From NCBI RefSeq assembly GCF_042453785.1, contig NC_091670.1, forward strand, positions 39,815,501-39,879,500: a stretch of DNA of 64,000 nt. The letters are read 5' to 3'. Positions within the stretch are counted from its first letter, which is position 1, and each line of letters opens with the position of its first letter. The notes below the pieces were generated by a model that made no database searches, was not told the origin of the DNA, and worked only from the letters and a program-made list of their open reading frames with translations. The translations under genes and the position numbers were made by a program. Shown here one piece after another: positions 34,988 to 46,747 of the stretch. Source of the DNA: Malus domestica. Its lineage: Eukaryota; Streptophyta; Magnoliopsida; Rosales; Rosaceae.

Positions 34988-36420
34988 GTACCGAAACCTT
35001 TAACACGTACAAAAGAAAGGAGGCTTGAGAGAGAGGAAGGAGAGACTTAGAGAGGAAGTAATCACTATTTCATTTAACTTTCTTAATGAATCATTACACA
35101 CAATCTTTACACTAATATAAATGAATGTAAAAATGAATGTGTATCGAAAATCTGTTGTCACTAACGGTCTATTATTTTTTGTTTGCAATACATATTACGT
35201 GACTTAAATTAAGTTAATCAAGCGGAAATAATATTTGAACTTTAAACCTCCTTTAAAAAAAGGCTCTTTAGATATGGGTCCAAAGTAATTAAAAATTAGA
35301 CATATTTCAAAAGTCAAAAGTCACTAAAAATTAGACTTACTTCAAAAATAAGACTATAAAATTGGACATATTTCAAATTTTCTCTTAAAAAGAACATAAT
35401 ACTTAAACCAATTTTGTAGTTTACTTTTGTCTTCTTATTGAACTTGAATTCATCAAACTAGTCTACCATCTAAAAGGATAAAGAACCAGGCTTTCCTTTG
35501 CCCTAGTGGGCGGGTAGCATCCATCTGCCTCTTTTTTTTTTTTTTTGGTTATCCATCTGCCATTTGCTAAAGGGAATTTGCTTGCTTTCTCATTGGTTAT
35601 TCTGGTCAAAAAGGAAATAATTAAGCTTTTAAATCACGTCAGTTGGTATTTTTATGGCAAATTACGTCACTTAAATTACGTCACTTAATTTATAGACCAC
35701 AAGTTTCACACGTATGTTTAGGTAGTTGAGAAACAATAAAAAGACTATTTTTAATGTGAAACTCTTCATGAATTTTCTATCACACTATCTGTTCTCTCAT
35801 ATTTTTTTTACAATGTTTTATTATTGGCATGAAATTTATGTTAAATTGTGAGGTAGTGCTCATATAAAGAGACTTTGAAAGAGCATTGTACCTCCAAACA
35901 TGCAGGACACAGCACCAGGCCTTGTTAAATGCCACAATTGAAAAAATTAATTCAAGTCAAGTTTAGGAGAAAAACACATAAAATGATTTACGGTCTTGTA
36001 ATTTTCGGGTCTAATAATATATTACCAGGTATAATATTTTAAATAAAAATATGTAATTAGTTAGAACATCACAATAAGAGACAAACATGTTCCATGTAAA
36101 TTACTCTAAAATTTAAGACTTCGAGTGGTTAGATTTTTTTTGACAAAAAAAAAAAGTGGTTGGATTTTTATTCAATTGACAAGTCCACTGCATGTGAAAA
36201 ACTACAAATCACTGCAAGAGATTGGGATATTTTTGCTGGTTTGTGTTAATGTTGCTTGTTGCAATTGGCTTTCATGTTTTTTGCAGAAAAGAAAACGTCG
36301 AAGGCATGAGAAATTTAAAGTATCACGGATTTAAGTTGAAAGTTATAGGTGGCAAAAATTATAAATAAGAAGGGCCATTCCATGCAATGCATCTAAATAA
36401 ATTCTGCAATCGAATTTGGT

Positions 36421-36733
36421 AGCGAAATGTGATTGCTATAAGCGTTTTTACTTTAAGCACTTTAATTAGAAGCATAACAAATTTTATTGATTAAAAGTGC
36501 TTTTAAGAGAAGCACAAGAGAAACAATCTAACAATATATCACGTAGTATTATAAAAGGTCTAAGAAAATACTCATGCTCATAGTGTTTTGCTTAGATTCA
36601 CTTTTGTTACAAGGGAAGTCATTTCTGCACATTCCAATGCTTCTTCCAAAAAATACTTATTGCCTTTGGAACCTAAAATCAATTTTATCAAAAGCGCTTT
36701 CAGTCATTTCTAAATCACTTTCAAACGAGTCCT
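36421..36733. mobile_element. MITE family G (copy 2)
   Basis: Shares 'AAAAGCGCTTTCAGTCATTT' and 'CACTTTCAAACGAGTCC' with the 28141-28533 and 50537-50747 elements. The overlapping ORF is not a gene. Confidence 0.45.
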
Positions 36734-37198
36734 TAAAATTTTTCAGCCAAACATTGGTAGAAACACATATGGTCAACCTAAAGCACTACGAACATGCCCC
36801 AACACTTTTGCTACACAAGGACAACGTGGTTCTCTCTTTAATTGTCCAAGTTGAGTCCTTGACAATAAAACACACAAGAACATTGTGAGAATTAATGTGA
36901 ACATGTCCTCTACCTACCTATTTAAAGATCAAGGGGTTCTTTTGCACCTGCCTTTCCATACAAGTAACGAAACATAATGCAAAGATAGTAGGCCACGCAT
37001 CCATGTCTGGTTCAGAAAGACATCTATGTTCTGCATCAAGAGTTCCCAAAGCGTTATTGCAGCAGGGAAGGAGACGATTAGACAAAGGGGTCGATGACTA
37101 GGTGGTTTAAACAACAAACCGGGAGTTGGGGGTGGGGGGTTGTAAGGTAATTGCCTAATTGAAGGAGTCACTCTTTCAACATTGATGGAGAATTATTT

Positions 37199-37356
37199 GA
37201 AGAAAACTTTAACGAAAAGCTTCCGGTACTATTCATTTTAACGAAAAACCACATTTTTACACTAAAAAATCAATCTTGGTACTATTCACTTGACCCTTTA
37301 TTTTGTCTTTACCATTAAAAATCAAAGTTTTCAAATCATTTTCATTAATTTTCATT
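37199..37356 (+). mobile_element. MITE, ~155 bp, Mutator-like (copy 3 of 3)
   Basis: Aligned end to end with 992-1145 and 15621-15774 (TTAACGAAAAACCACATTTT, 'GGTACTATTCACTT', 'TTTTGTCTTTACCATTAAAA'). Its flanking 9-mers do not match, so the target duplication has decayed or the ends are slightly misplaced. Confidence 0.65.
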
Positions 37357-38209
37357 TTTAAATGCTTGAGAAGATGATGGGGAAAAAAAAAAACGCCAAT
37401 CATTCTGGTTGTGAAAACGACCTGTGAAAAGGAAAATCCAATTCTTGATTGGGTGGTGTATCCATACTTCTCAAACACTCCTCTGAATTTCCGGTTGTCA
37501 GATAGAAAGAACCTAAGATGCTCAATGGACAAAAATTAACAAGAGTGTAAAAGGTAAAAAGAGGTGTCTGAGTAGCACTACCCTTCTTGATTTCATGAAA
37601 TATGAATCCCTCAAATTTGAATCCTAAATGACATGAAGAATTCAGTAAGGCAACATGATCAAATGACTGGTAAAACCACCCTCACAAAAGCATTATACCC
37701 CCTATATTTTGGTCCATGAAATTTTTTTATAGGACAATATGATCACGTGATTGGTAAACATGATCACGTGACTAATAAAATCACTAACAAAAGTATATAC
37801 CTCCTGTATTTTGGCACGACCCAAAACTACGCATGCTCGGTGTGAGAACTACCCTAATTAGAAACTCTACCCAAGTTCTCTTTCAATCAAATCAAACTTT
37901 GCAAAGAAAAAGGGGTTATAACTGTCACCATATAGCATTTTCCACCCCTCAAATTCTATAATTTATAGACAGTGAGTGAGAGATTAAAAAATGCAAAATT
38001 GATAAGCATTTGTGGTGTACGTGTATAATATAAAAAATATATATTTGCCTATCAATCTATTAATTCAATTCCACTTGTTCAACGTGAATGTGACATCACA
38101 GAAGATTACAAATCAAAAGGCTTAAGAGAAAACGAACCTTTTTTTTAATTACAATTTTGACCTGGTGACGCTACAAAAGCCAGGAGGTCTCACAAGAAGG
38201 ATGGATGAT

Positions 38210-40141
38210 TCAAGAGAACTTGGGTTTAGGCGTTGGTGTGCTATGAGGATGCACAGGACCAAGCTTCTGAATCCGGTGAAGGAGCTTCCCCTTCTTGTGA
38301 TCTTGGCAGATTGGACTTGTTACATGATTCAAGGTTCCGTCACGGGCGAGGGAAGACTCGAATTGCTCCAATGCCTTTACGACCTGCGGAAACTCGGGCC
38401 TTTTCTCCGGATGCAAGGACCAGCATTGCTCGATCAACGCCCGCATTGCAGATGGGCAACCCTTGGGGATAACAGGCCTCAAATTCTGAAAAAGCAACCC
38501 ACAATTTGTTAGAATGTGGTTAACATGCAACTTTAACTAAGAGCTGTTCTTTTTTATAAGTAACTTTCATGTAGAGATCTGCACAAAGAGCTTCGCGAGA
38601 AAGAGTCAATGGCGGAAATATTAGTTCAGCGCACCAATTTTCAAACAAAACACCCGAATCTTTTGCAAACTCGTTTCATTGTGATCGTCATTGGCGAGTA
38701 AACAAAAGTTATGAACGTACCTTGTTCACAACAGCAAAAGCAGCCTGAATGGGATTCATATCCTCGTAGGGGATTGCTCCGGCTACCATTTCCCACAGGA
38801 CGAGTCCAAAGCCGTACACGTCAACCTTCCGTCCATAGGATTTACGCTTGATCATCTCTGGGGCCATCCAACGGTATGTCCCAGGGTCGTCGGCCAACGA
38901 ATCACAGTACGCCTCCTCACAGGCTATGCCAAAATCAGCAATTTTCAGGTGGAATTCTTCATCAATAAGAACATTTTCGGGCTTAAGGTCCCGATGAGTG
39001 ACTCCTTGCGAGTGGATGTATTCCATTCCCCGAGCAATGTCCAAGGCAATAGCAACCAGTTTCTCCAGAGGAAGAGATTTTTCCTCAAGCTTGTGCAGAT
39101 ATGCCCTCAAGGAACCCTCTGATAGATATTCCGTGACTACACAATAAACCGGTGGCTTTCTGCACGCTGCAATGAACTGTTTCAAGGAAACAAAATATCA
39201 GTATCAAAGGATACACCGTTCTGCAACCTCGAGCTCACGATTTGCAATTACGAAAGTTCTAAACATGGTTAAATCATATCTGATGTTTAAAATCTTCAAG
39301 CTAGGATACATAATTCGTTCACCAGCATAAGAAAATGTAACAATCCAAATGCATACAAGGTGGAAAAGCGGAAGAGATTACATACCTTTATGACGTTCGA
39401 ATGGTGGAGACGAGATAGAAGAGTGACTTCTCTGTTAAACTGTTTCTCCAATCGAGCTGCCAACACCCCGCCTTCGTCATCCTCCGGCACCCTGATAATC
39501 TTAACAGCAACAGCTTTGTCATTGTAGATACCATGGTAAAGCCTGCTATGCGCCCCATGAGCAAATTTAAGCCCAAGAAACAGCTTCGACAAATCAACGC
39601 AAAATTCATCGGCAGCGTCCACGGCATTGACTCTCCCGCCGGCATGATCAAAGTACTTGGCCCAAGGCGACTCCTTCCGGCTCTTCGTCTTGTCATTGAC
39701 TTTCATAGAAGCCAAGTGCCTGAGGGGGCTCGTATTCATCGAATTCGATGACTTACTGTGCGAATCCTTACCGAACAACCTTCCCAACCCCTTTCTCTTA
39801 GGATGTGGTGTCGAAAACCTCTTCGTATCAGACTTGGCTTCCTTAAACGCATCGGAGATGTGGATCTGACGCACAGGGGACAAAGATCTCTGCTTGTTGG
39901 TAAGAAGATTTCGCCTAACCGGCGTATGAACAGAATTCCTCTGAATCTTTGAATTACTGGAACTCGATTTCTGCTTCGAAGGAGCTGCTTCCGCTTCTGC
40001 CACCGCTGCCGGTGCAGGCCTTGACTTTAATCCGGCTATCCGGACGTCCTGCAGGGCTAACGGAAGGGCGGCCAATCTTGAAGAATCAAACCGATGAGAA
40101 AATTTCGTTCTCCGAATCCAAGAATACGCCTCTTCCTCCAT
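38210..40141 (-). CDS. Raf-like (group C) Ser/Thr protein kinase, HT1/RAF43-like
   Basis: Three exons, 40141-39386, 39176-38721 and 38485-38210, all joining in phase 0, encode 495 residues. The N-terminal ~180 residues start MEEEAYSWIRRTKFSH and are basic and Ser-rich, with no signal peptide or membrane segment, so the protein is probably cytosolic. The kinase domain has a degenerate Gly loop (about 193-204), the ATP-binding K214 (VAVKII), HRDLKPEN with catalytic D315, DFG at 333-335, and GTYRWMAPEM around 351-360. HRDLKPEN indicates Ser/Thr specificity. The N-terminus and overall match fit the plant Raf-like MAPKKK group C that includes HT1 and RAF42/43. Which member it is, and its substrates, cannot be told from sequence. 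No defects seen. The leader may extend towards 41 kb. Confidence 0.93.
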
Positions 40142-41054
40142 CCTCCCCAGTAATTATACCAAATCCCAACCCAGCTTTACACCCACAAAACCACCCTATT
40201 CACCTCCTCCTCGTCCTGGAGCCGAGAAGAAGGCCTAAATCCAAATGGGAAATCCTCAAACAATCTGAATTCAGCTACAAACAAGCTCGAAAATCCGAAG
40301 TTCTTCAAGCCCATCAACAAAGACCTCTAACTTTATCAAACTAGTTGAAGAAAAAGAATCTAACTTTTTGCATCACTGAAACTAAGGAAGTATTGAAGCC
40401 CTTACGGAAGAATGAGGCCGCATCAAATCCTCAAACCCACCAAATCTCATCAATCTGCAGACCCTTCCAATCAAATAATTTGGACACCCTCCTCAGCACC
40501 ACCAAACCCTCTTAGGCTCTCTAAATAAATATAAAAATTAATAAACCAAATAAATTCAAACTTGTTTTTGTTTCAAAGTCAAACACCACCTTCCGTAAAA
40601 GCCTGAAAATTCATACGAAAACAACCCAATAAACCAGTCAATAAAAAATAAAATTAAAGCCCCGAAAAACAAAAGTGTATTCAATTATATTGAAATCGAA
40701 GAAACACCCATGATTACAACCCATCAAGCTCGGTAGAAAAAGCTAAAAAAACAATCATTGTGTCAAAACAATCATAACTCCACTAAAATAATGCAGAATA
40801 AAAAAAATCCCCAGATGCAAAAACCTAAAAAATAATTAATAAATCACACGTAATATATAACCAGAAAAAGTCAAAAAAATCATATTTTAAAAAAAAGATA
40901 GCCATGTAAAATGCCCGAGCTGAGCTGATGAGGAGCTTACCATAAAGGGCATGGCTTCTACTTCATGGCGACAAACCACCATAAGCTTCAAGGGCATTTC
41001 ACCATCTGAAATGGGCGACGAGGAGGTGAGGTCGAGGAGGCGAGACGGAGAGGG

Positions 41055-41087
<33 letters not shown>

Positions 41088-41993
41088 GAAGAAGGAAGAG
41101 AGAGAGAGAGAGAGAGAGGAGGAACTGTTTGATTAAAATAATGAGAAATGTGGGATTCCATGTGTCGTTATCGGAAAGAATGACCAACTAGGCAAAAAAT
41201 AATGAGAAATGTGGGACACGACTTGTCAAAAAGCCAAACCAAACCAAACGCCAGCCCAAGAGACCAACTAGGCAATTTGCGGTTCCTGGTACGGTTCGCA
41301 CGGACGCGCTCTCTCTGTACGTGTGCGCTGAGACGTGTTACTTGAATTTACTAATTACCCCTTTGTTTTTGGTGTGTGTGATTCCTGTTGGGTTATGGAG
41401 GTTAGAGGCTAATCTTGGTATTATCGGGTATCACATTCGAACTTTCATCCTGAATGTGAGGGACAAATAGGCTGTATGTTTGTCGGGAGGTAGTAGGATA
41501 GGTAACGCCATAGAGAGCTATGCATGTATGTTAGTATAGGAGAATTCGGTTGGAGTTGGCCTTGTAAATTTTTTTTGGGTTTAGGTTTATTTGTACTTCA
41601 AGTAATAGATTAGTATATATTCGTATATTGTGTTATCAATACAATTACAATTCTAAAATGTATGACAGTGTATTGTTTATACATGATTCATGCACAATTT
41701 TAAAAGAATAATGATATCCATGCTCACGGTTCTAACAATTTCAACATATGCGTTAGGCAGCTGGTCACCGCCTAATTAATTCCTAGGCATTTGAAAATTA
41801 AAAAAAGCCAGCTAGACCTGCTTAGGCACCCGCCTAGATCTGCCTAGCACTTCCTATGTCGCAACTATCACTTAGACAGAAAATATATAACTCTCATTTT
41901 GCATTATGTTCTAATACTTTATAATCTATTTGATTCTATTTTGCATTTTAGGCCCTCGCCTAACCTCTTAGGCGCTAGACCTCAGCCCATCGT
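40142..41993. other. 5' flank of the kinase gene
   Basis: Probably contains the kinase promoter and leader, possibly with a leader intron. A (GA)n tract at 41053-41118 would read as (CT)n on the gene's strand, as in many plant leaders. The stretch 41720-41990 carries short repeats of 'CCGCCTA' and 'CCTAGGC' type without clear ends. No other gene seen. Confidence 0.4.
41053..41118. repeat. (GA)n microsatellite
   Basis: GA repeats are interrupted by AAGAGGAAGAAGGAA. They create low-complexity ORFs that are not genes. Confidence 0.85.
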
Positions 41994-44900
41994 TGTCACG
42001 CCCCGACCCGCGAATAAAGACTATCCACGAGCTAGGGTGTGAGTCATATCTTAGCTATAGAAATAAATTCTATAACCAAGATATGGTGGAAAATAAAATT
42101 AAATTATAACAATTACACCATACATCAACAAAATTTTACATAAAAATTTAATGAATACGCAGCGGAAATAGAATAGTACATAAATTAATTCACAACAAAA
42201 ACTACTAACAAAATAATAATTAAATTGTAACAATTCTTTCAAATGCATGAAATATATGCAAATGGAATGGATGAATGTACTCATTCCCTTCTAATCTCGT
42301 CAACGCATACCTAAGGCACCCAAGCGTGCACGTCCCATACCATACTTATACCACTTGGCTCTGAGTACGTTAGAATATGAGTTAACTCCCGTTCATCCCT
42401 TAAATCCAATTTTTGTAATTAAACTCTCAGTTTCCACTTTATTAAGTAAGCACTTCACCCAACGCTCAAATGTATATTCAAGCCATGCACCCTACGCTTG
42501 ATATATACAAGATTTCATTATTTTTAACAATCAACCAATTGTATACTCAAGCCATGCACCCTATGCCTGACATATACACGATTCATTATTTTATATTCAA
42601 GGTAAACTTTAGCCCTTGAATATCCTCACAACTTAAACACTTTATACAAGTGAGCACTTGACACAACACAACTCTTTTTCTTGCTTTGCAATGCATATGT
42701 ATATGCCATGTTCACGTAGATATCAATACTCACACTTTATCTAACAAGCCTGCAACTTCAACATAAATCAAATTGATTAGTAACAAGGGTAATATCATCA
42801 TAATATTAACAAAATAATAATCTATAATTCATCATATAAAATGTTACTCGTAGACCACTCCATATATATTTGTTCATCGTCTCGTCCATCTTGGTCGGGC
42901 AACCTGTTTTTATTAAAAAAGAATAGACATTCATGTTAGAGAAAATAATTATTAGAGTGAAATATATGTCTCCAAGGCCACGAGGCATGAAATTATGTCT
43001 CTAGCTTTTCCCTTTCCAAACATCATCTTTTATTTTTATTTTAGCCCACCATTTCTACTTCTTCTTTAATATAGCTGAAACTATCAGCTATGCGAACTGG
43101 GATATAAGTCAGCACATAGATTAGATTGTCGTGGTTTTTGGATATGTTATAGAGGAGATGATAAGAAACAACTTTTGTGAAGGAAATGTTTTGATTCGAG
43201 TTACAAAAAATGGGTTTTTGGTACTCATAACATAGCTGTCCAGTTTTCTGCGGGATTAGAGACATGAGTTGGTATTTCAGACATATTGGACGATCACACG
43301 GTTGGATGTTTCTGGAATTTTGATATATCATGGTAGAAAGACAAAAGAACAACTCTCATGAAGGAAGTATTATAATATAATATATGGATGATGATGTTTT
43401 GATCTGTTAAATAGGCTGGACGAATTTCTAGTTTTTAGATATCTTTCTTTTAATAGATGGAGTTTGGTGGAGAGATTTGTTGGATAAGGTCTCATGTATT
43501 TTCTGGGATTTGTCTCACACTTTTGTACATCATTCTCAAGGGAAAATAAATGGATAATTTTGATGTTTTGGTGGGAGTGTTCTTATGGCAATGATCTCAA
43601 ATGTAAACGCATAAACACACAAGATTTAAGTGGTTCGCCAAATCAACTGTATCCACTGAGGTTTGCTTTCATTGTATTTCACTATATATATGAGGGACTT
43701 ACAAATACAATGAAAGATGGCTTAAAGCCTTAACAATATGTAAAAGAAAGGTAATTGGGTAATATGAAAGGGAGGATGGCTTTTTATTGGAGTTGTTCTT
43801 TTTCTTTCTTTTTATCTTCTTCTTCCTTTGTCTTTTCTCATTCTCTCTTCTCCATATCATCCGTTGGTTCTTTGCTCCTTCCTTTATAGAGATTGCATGA
43901 AATATTCCTCTCCAAAGAATCTCCACAAGTGTGCCAATAGAAAGAAAACAAGTGTAGTGCCAATCATTAAACATATGTGTTCCAATAGAAACACACCAAA
44001 TGTTAACCTAATCATCACCATGAAATGTGTTCCAATCACAAGGCAACAAATGTTGTCCTAATCCTTAGCAATGAAATGTGTTCCAATGGAAAAACAACAA
44101 GTGTTAGATTAATCATGAATTAATGAATATCATGCAAGGTGTTCCTTGCACCCAAAGGCCACGTCCAAACAATTTGGGGAATGAATCCTCACCAATTATC
44201 AACCATGATATGTGGTTCAATAGTAAAACAACAAATGTGAAGTTAATCAATATCATGCAAGGTGAACAAACACTCAAAAGTCACGTTCGAAGTCTAAGGG
44301 ATATGCATCCCACCCATTCTCACCTCATTGGAAATTTTGGAATGATAGATTGAAGCATTGAAGAGAGAATATAGACAATTAATTGAAATTCCCCTAGGCT
44401 AGTGAGTAAACATTCTAAAACAACAACAACATACTGCCACATGCATGCCAATACATATGCATACCTAGTCTATGGCTCTATATAGACGCACACCTCTCCA
44501 ATGTTTAGGGGTGAGTAATCTCTCTACATTAGCTCAACTTGCCAACTCACTCCTACTTGGTAAAAATATCAAACCAAACTCAACACTTAGCCACACGTAT
44601 AAGCCAAAGGCTTCCCACCTCCACACCCTAATTATTAGCTTCTATTAATTACCAACTTCCACCTTAACCTATCTAGAGTGGTGACTAACCCCTCCTCTTT
44701 ATTCTCTAATGGTTGGCAAAACTCTACTTAGCCTTCGTGAGAAAATAAAGTCAAACTCATGCACTTAGACACATGCACGTATGCTATATAGACTTCCACT
44801 CCACATTTAGAGTGGTGAGTAATCACCAAATCATTAACTCCTAATGTTACAAACTCTCCACCTCATCTTTGAGAGAAAATAACAAAACAAAACTACTCAT

Positions 44901-45161
44901 TTAGTCCAACCTCAAACTCTTGGCCCTTTGTGAGGAAATTCAACCCAACCTCATTTAATCTCCCTTCTCCAATTCAAACTAACAATATCTCTAATTACAT
45001 ATGAACATGAAATAGCTAGTTTTTGAAATAATTTGTAGGAAAAATGATTTTACATTGAAACTATAATTTACATATCGAAAATAGGTTCTTGTACGTAAAA
45101 ATAATTACCCATGTACACACATATATACATATAACCATTTTTTTTAATACGGAGTATTACA
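41994..45161. mobile_element. 3.2 kb LTR-ended element, probable solo LTR
   Basis: Starts TGTCACGCCCCGACCC and ends GGAGTATTACA, giving TG...CA termini. It is flanked by the perfect 5 bp duplication ATCGT (41989-41993 and 45162-45166). The interior has no coding domain. It contains short internal repeats ('AAGCCATGCACCCTA' near 42481 and 42551, and three copies of 'GAAATGTGTTCCAAT' type at 43970-44090) and a TATA-like 'CACTATATATATGAGGG' near 43680. No second LTR is seen inside, so it reads as one very long solo LTR. A non-coding large derivative is the alternative. Confidence 0.72.
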
Positions 45162-46747
45162 ATCGTCTAACTAGCTCTTAGCATCTTTTGGAACTTTGCA
45201 TATGCCTACTTTGAGTGTCGGATCTAACAAGGTTATGTCAAACGTAGAAATGGATGTGAATAGCTTTATTCTTTTTAAGGTCGTTGGAGTTGGAGAATAA
45301 ATTGGAAAGGGAGACATAGTTTTTCTTGCTTTTACGAAAAGAAAGGAAAAGTGAAAATAAAGAAAAGGCCTTTGGCAAAAGTAAAAAACAAAGAACAAGA
45401 AAAATATATGAGCTAAAGAAAAGGGCCCAACGGCCGACATAATCAAACCCAAACCGTTCAGCGGGATTTGATCCAACTCTTAGGACCGGCCCAATTAGTT
45501 CCAACCCAATGGATATTCCAAGCGTGAGCTGGACGGGGTCGATGGGCGTGTTAAAACATTATGGCGCGTGTTTTAACTGACTAATCAGAGATTAATATAA
45601 TTACTGGCACGTGCCTTATATAGTAAATAAAAAATTAGATAAAAGGATAGGAAAAATAGAAGGAACACAAAAAAAAAAAAAGAAAAAAAAGAGGAGAGAA
45701 CCCAATCTCTTATATAAAGCACTATTTGAGCGTGTAATTCTAAAACAGAGTTGTTTCCTGTCCTTTTTAATTCCGAATTATTGATCTTTTAAGTGTGTGT
45801 TTTACTTTTCCTTTAGTGTGTTTTTGTGATTTGAATTTGTGGGCATTAGGGCAAGCACACGATTTTATTCAATTTGTGTAATCCAGGTTTGCACCTCCTT
45901 AATGTATTTCAAATATGTGTGAAGTTCTTAGATCATCTCCGATGGAGAGAGTTCAATGGCTATTTACACTCTAAAATTTATGATTTATACTTAAAAGTAG
46001 CTCTCTTTTTTTTTCATCCATCCTCCAATATAAATTTAGGCTCCTAATTGGTCGAATAATGGTTTTTCCCATTGAACTTTTGTTTAACAATATTTTTTGT
46101 GTTATCTTAATTTATTTTTATAAATGTTTTAACTTTAAAATATTCAAATTGTGACCAAGTATGAAAAATCACACAACCAACCATTCCAACACACACTAAC
46201 CACACTTCAATATGTTGCTAAACACACTACATATTTTTATTTGGGTGGAATATGAGTTAACTATTTTTCAAAAATATTTTAATTATTGGATTAAAATTTG
46301 AGTTGTTAGATTCAATACCAAAAAAATTAACTCAGAGAAAAAAGAAATTCAAACCATGACTAATCATTCAACTCTCACTAAATTGAGCGAGTCCACGTGC
46401 ACTACCATGCCTCTGATTCTCACCGGATTTAGGTTGACCTAAATTCTTGTGTAAATTTGGTTTGGGTTTGGGTTTTAGGCTTGTGTTGGGAAATTTTTTA
46501 AAATTTAAACCTCTACATTTAGGGTTTGGGTTAATAAAAATCTGGTGTTTCTTTGAGGTGAATCTTCAATTTGTAAAGAATATTTTTTAAGTATCTATGT
46601 TGTGTCCGAAATTACGTGTTTTTTAGAAGCAATATTGGATAGGGAATTCGAGCTCGTACTTTGGATGCAGAGTATACGTTAATAATATTGGTATATGTTT
46701 TTGTTTCCGGACAGATTTGAGTATATATAATTGAGGGTTCACTAGAT
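45162..46747. other. 5' flank of the BRF-like gene
   Basis: TATATAAA at 45711-45718 could be the promoter of the downstream gene if a leader intron is present. ORFs on the minus strand here look non-coding. No gene seen. Confidence 0.35.

Larger units (their letters stand above)
31614..38209. other. Gene-poor 6.6 kb stretch with MITEs
   Basis: No coding region is supported. MITEs at 33498-33715, 34821-34987, 36421-36733 and 37199-37356 are listed separately, and a possible diverged relative of 7572-7691 lies at 35760-35876. A short telomere-like run 'CCCTAACCTAACCCTAG' occurs near 33765. The segment just above 31613 should hold the bHLH promoter, but I could not pick a TATA box with confidence. 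Confidence 0.45.
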
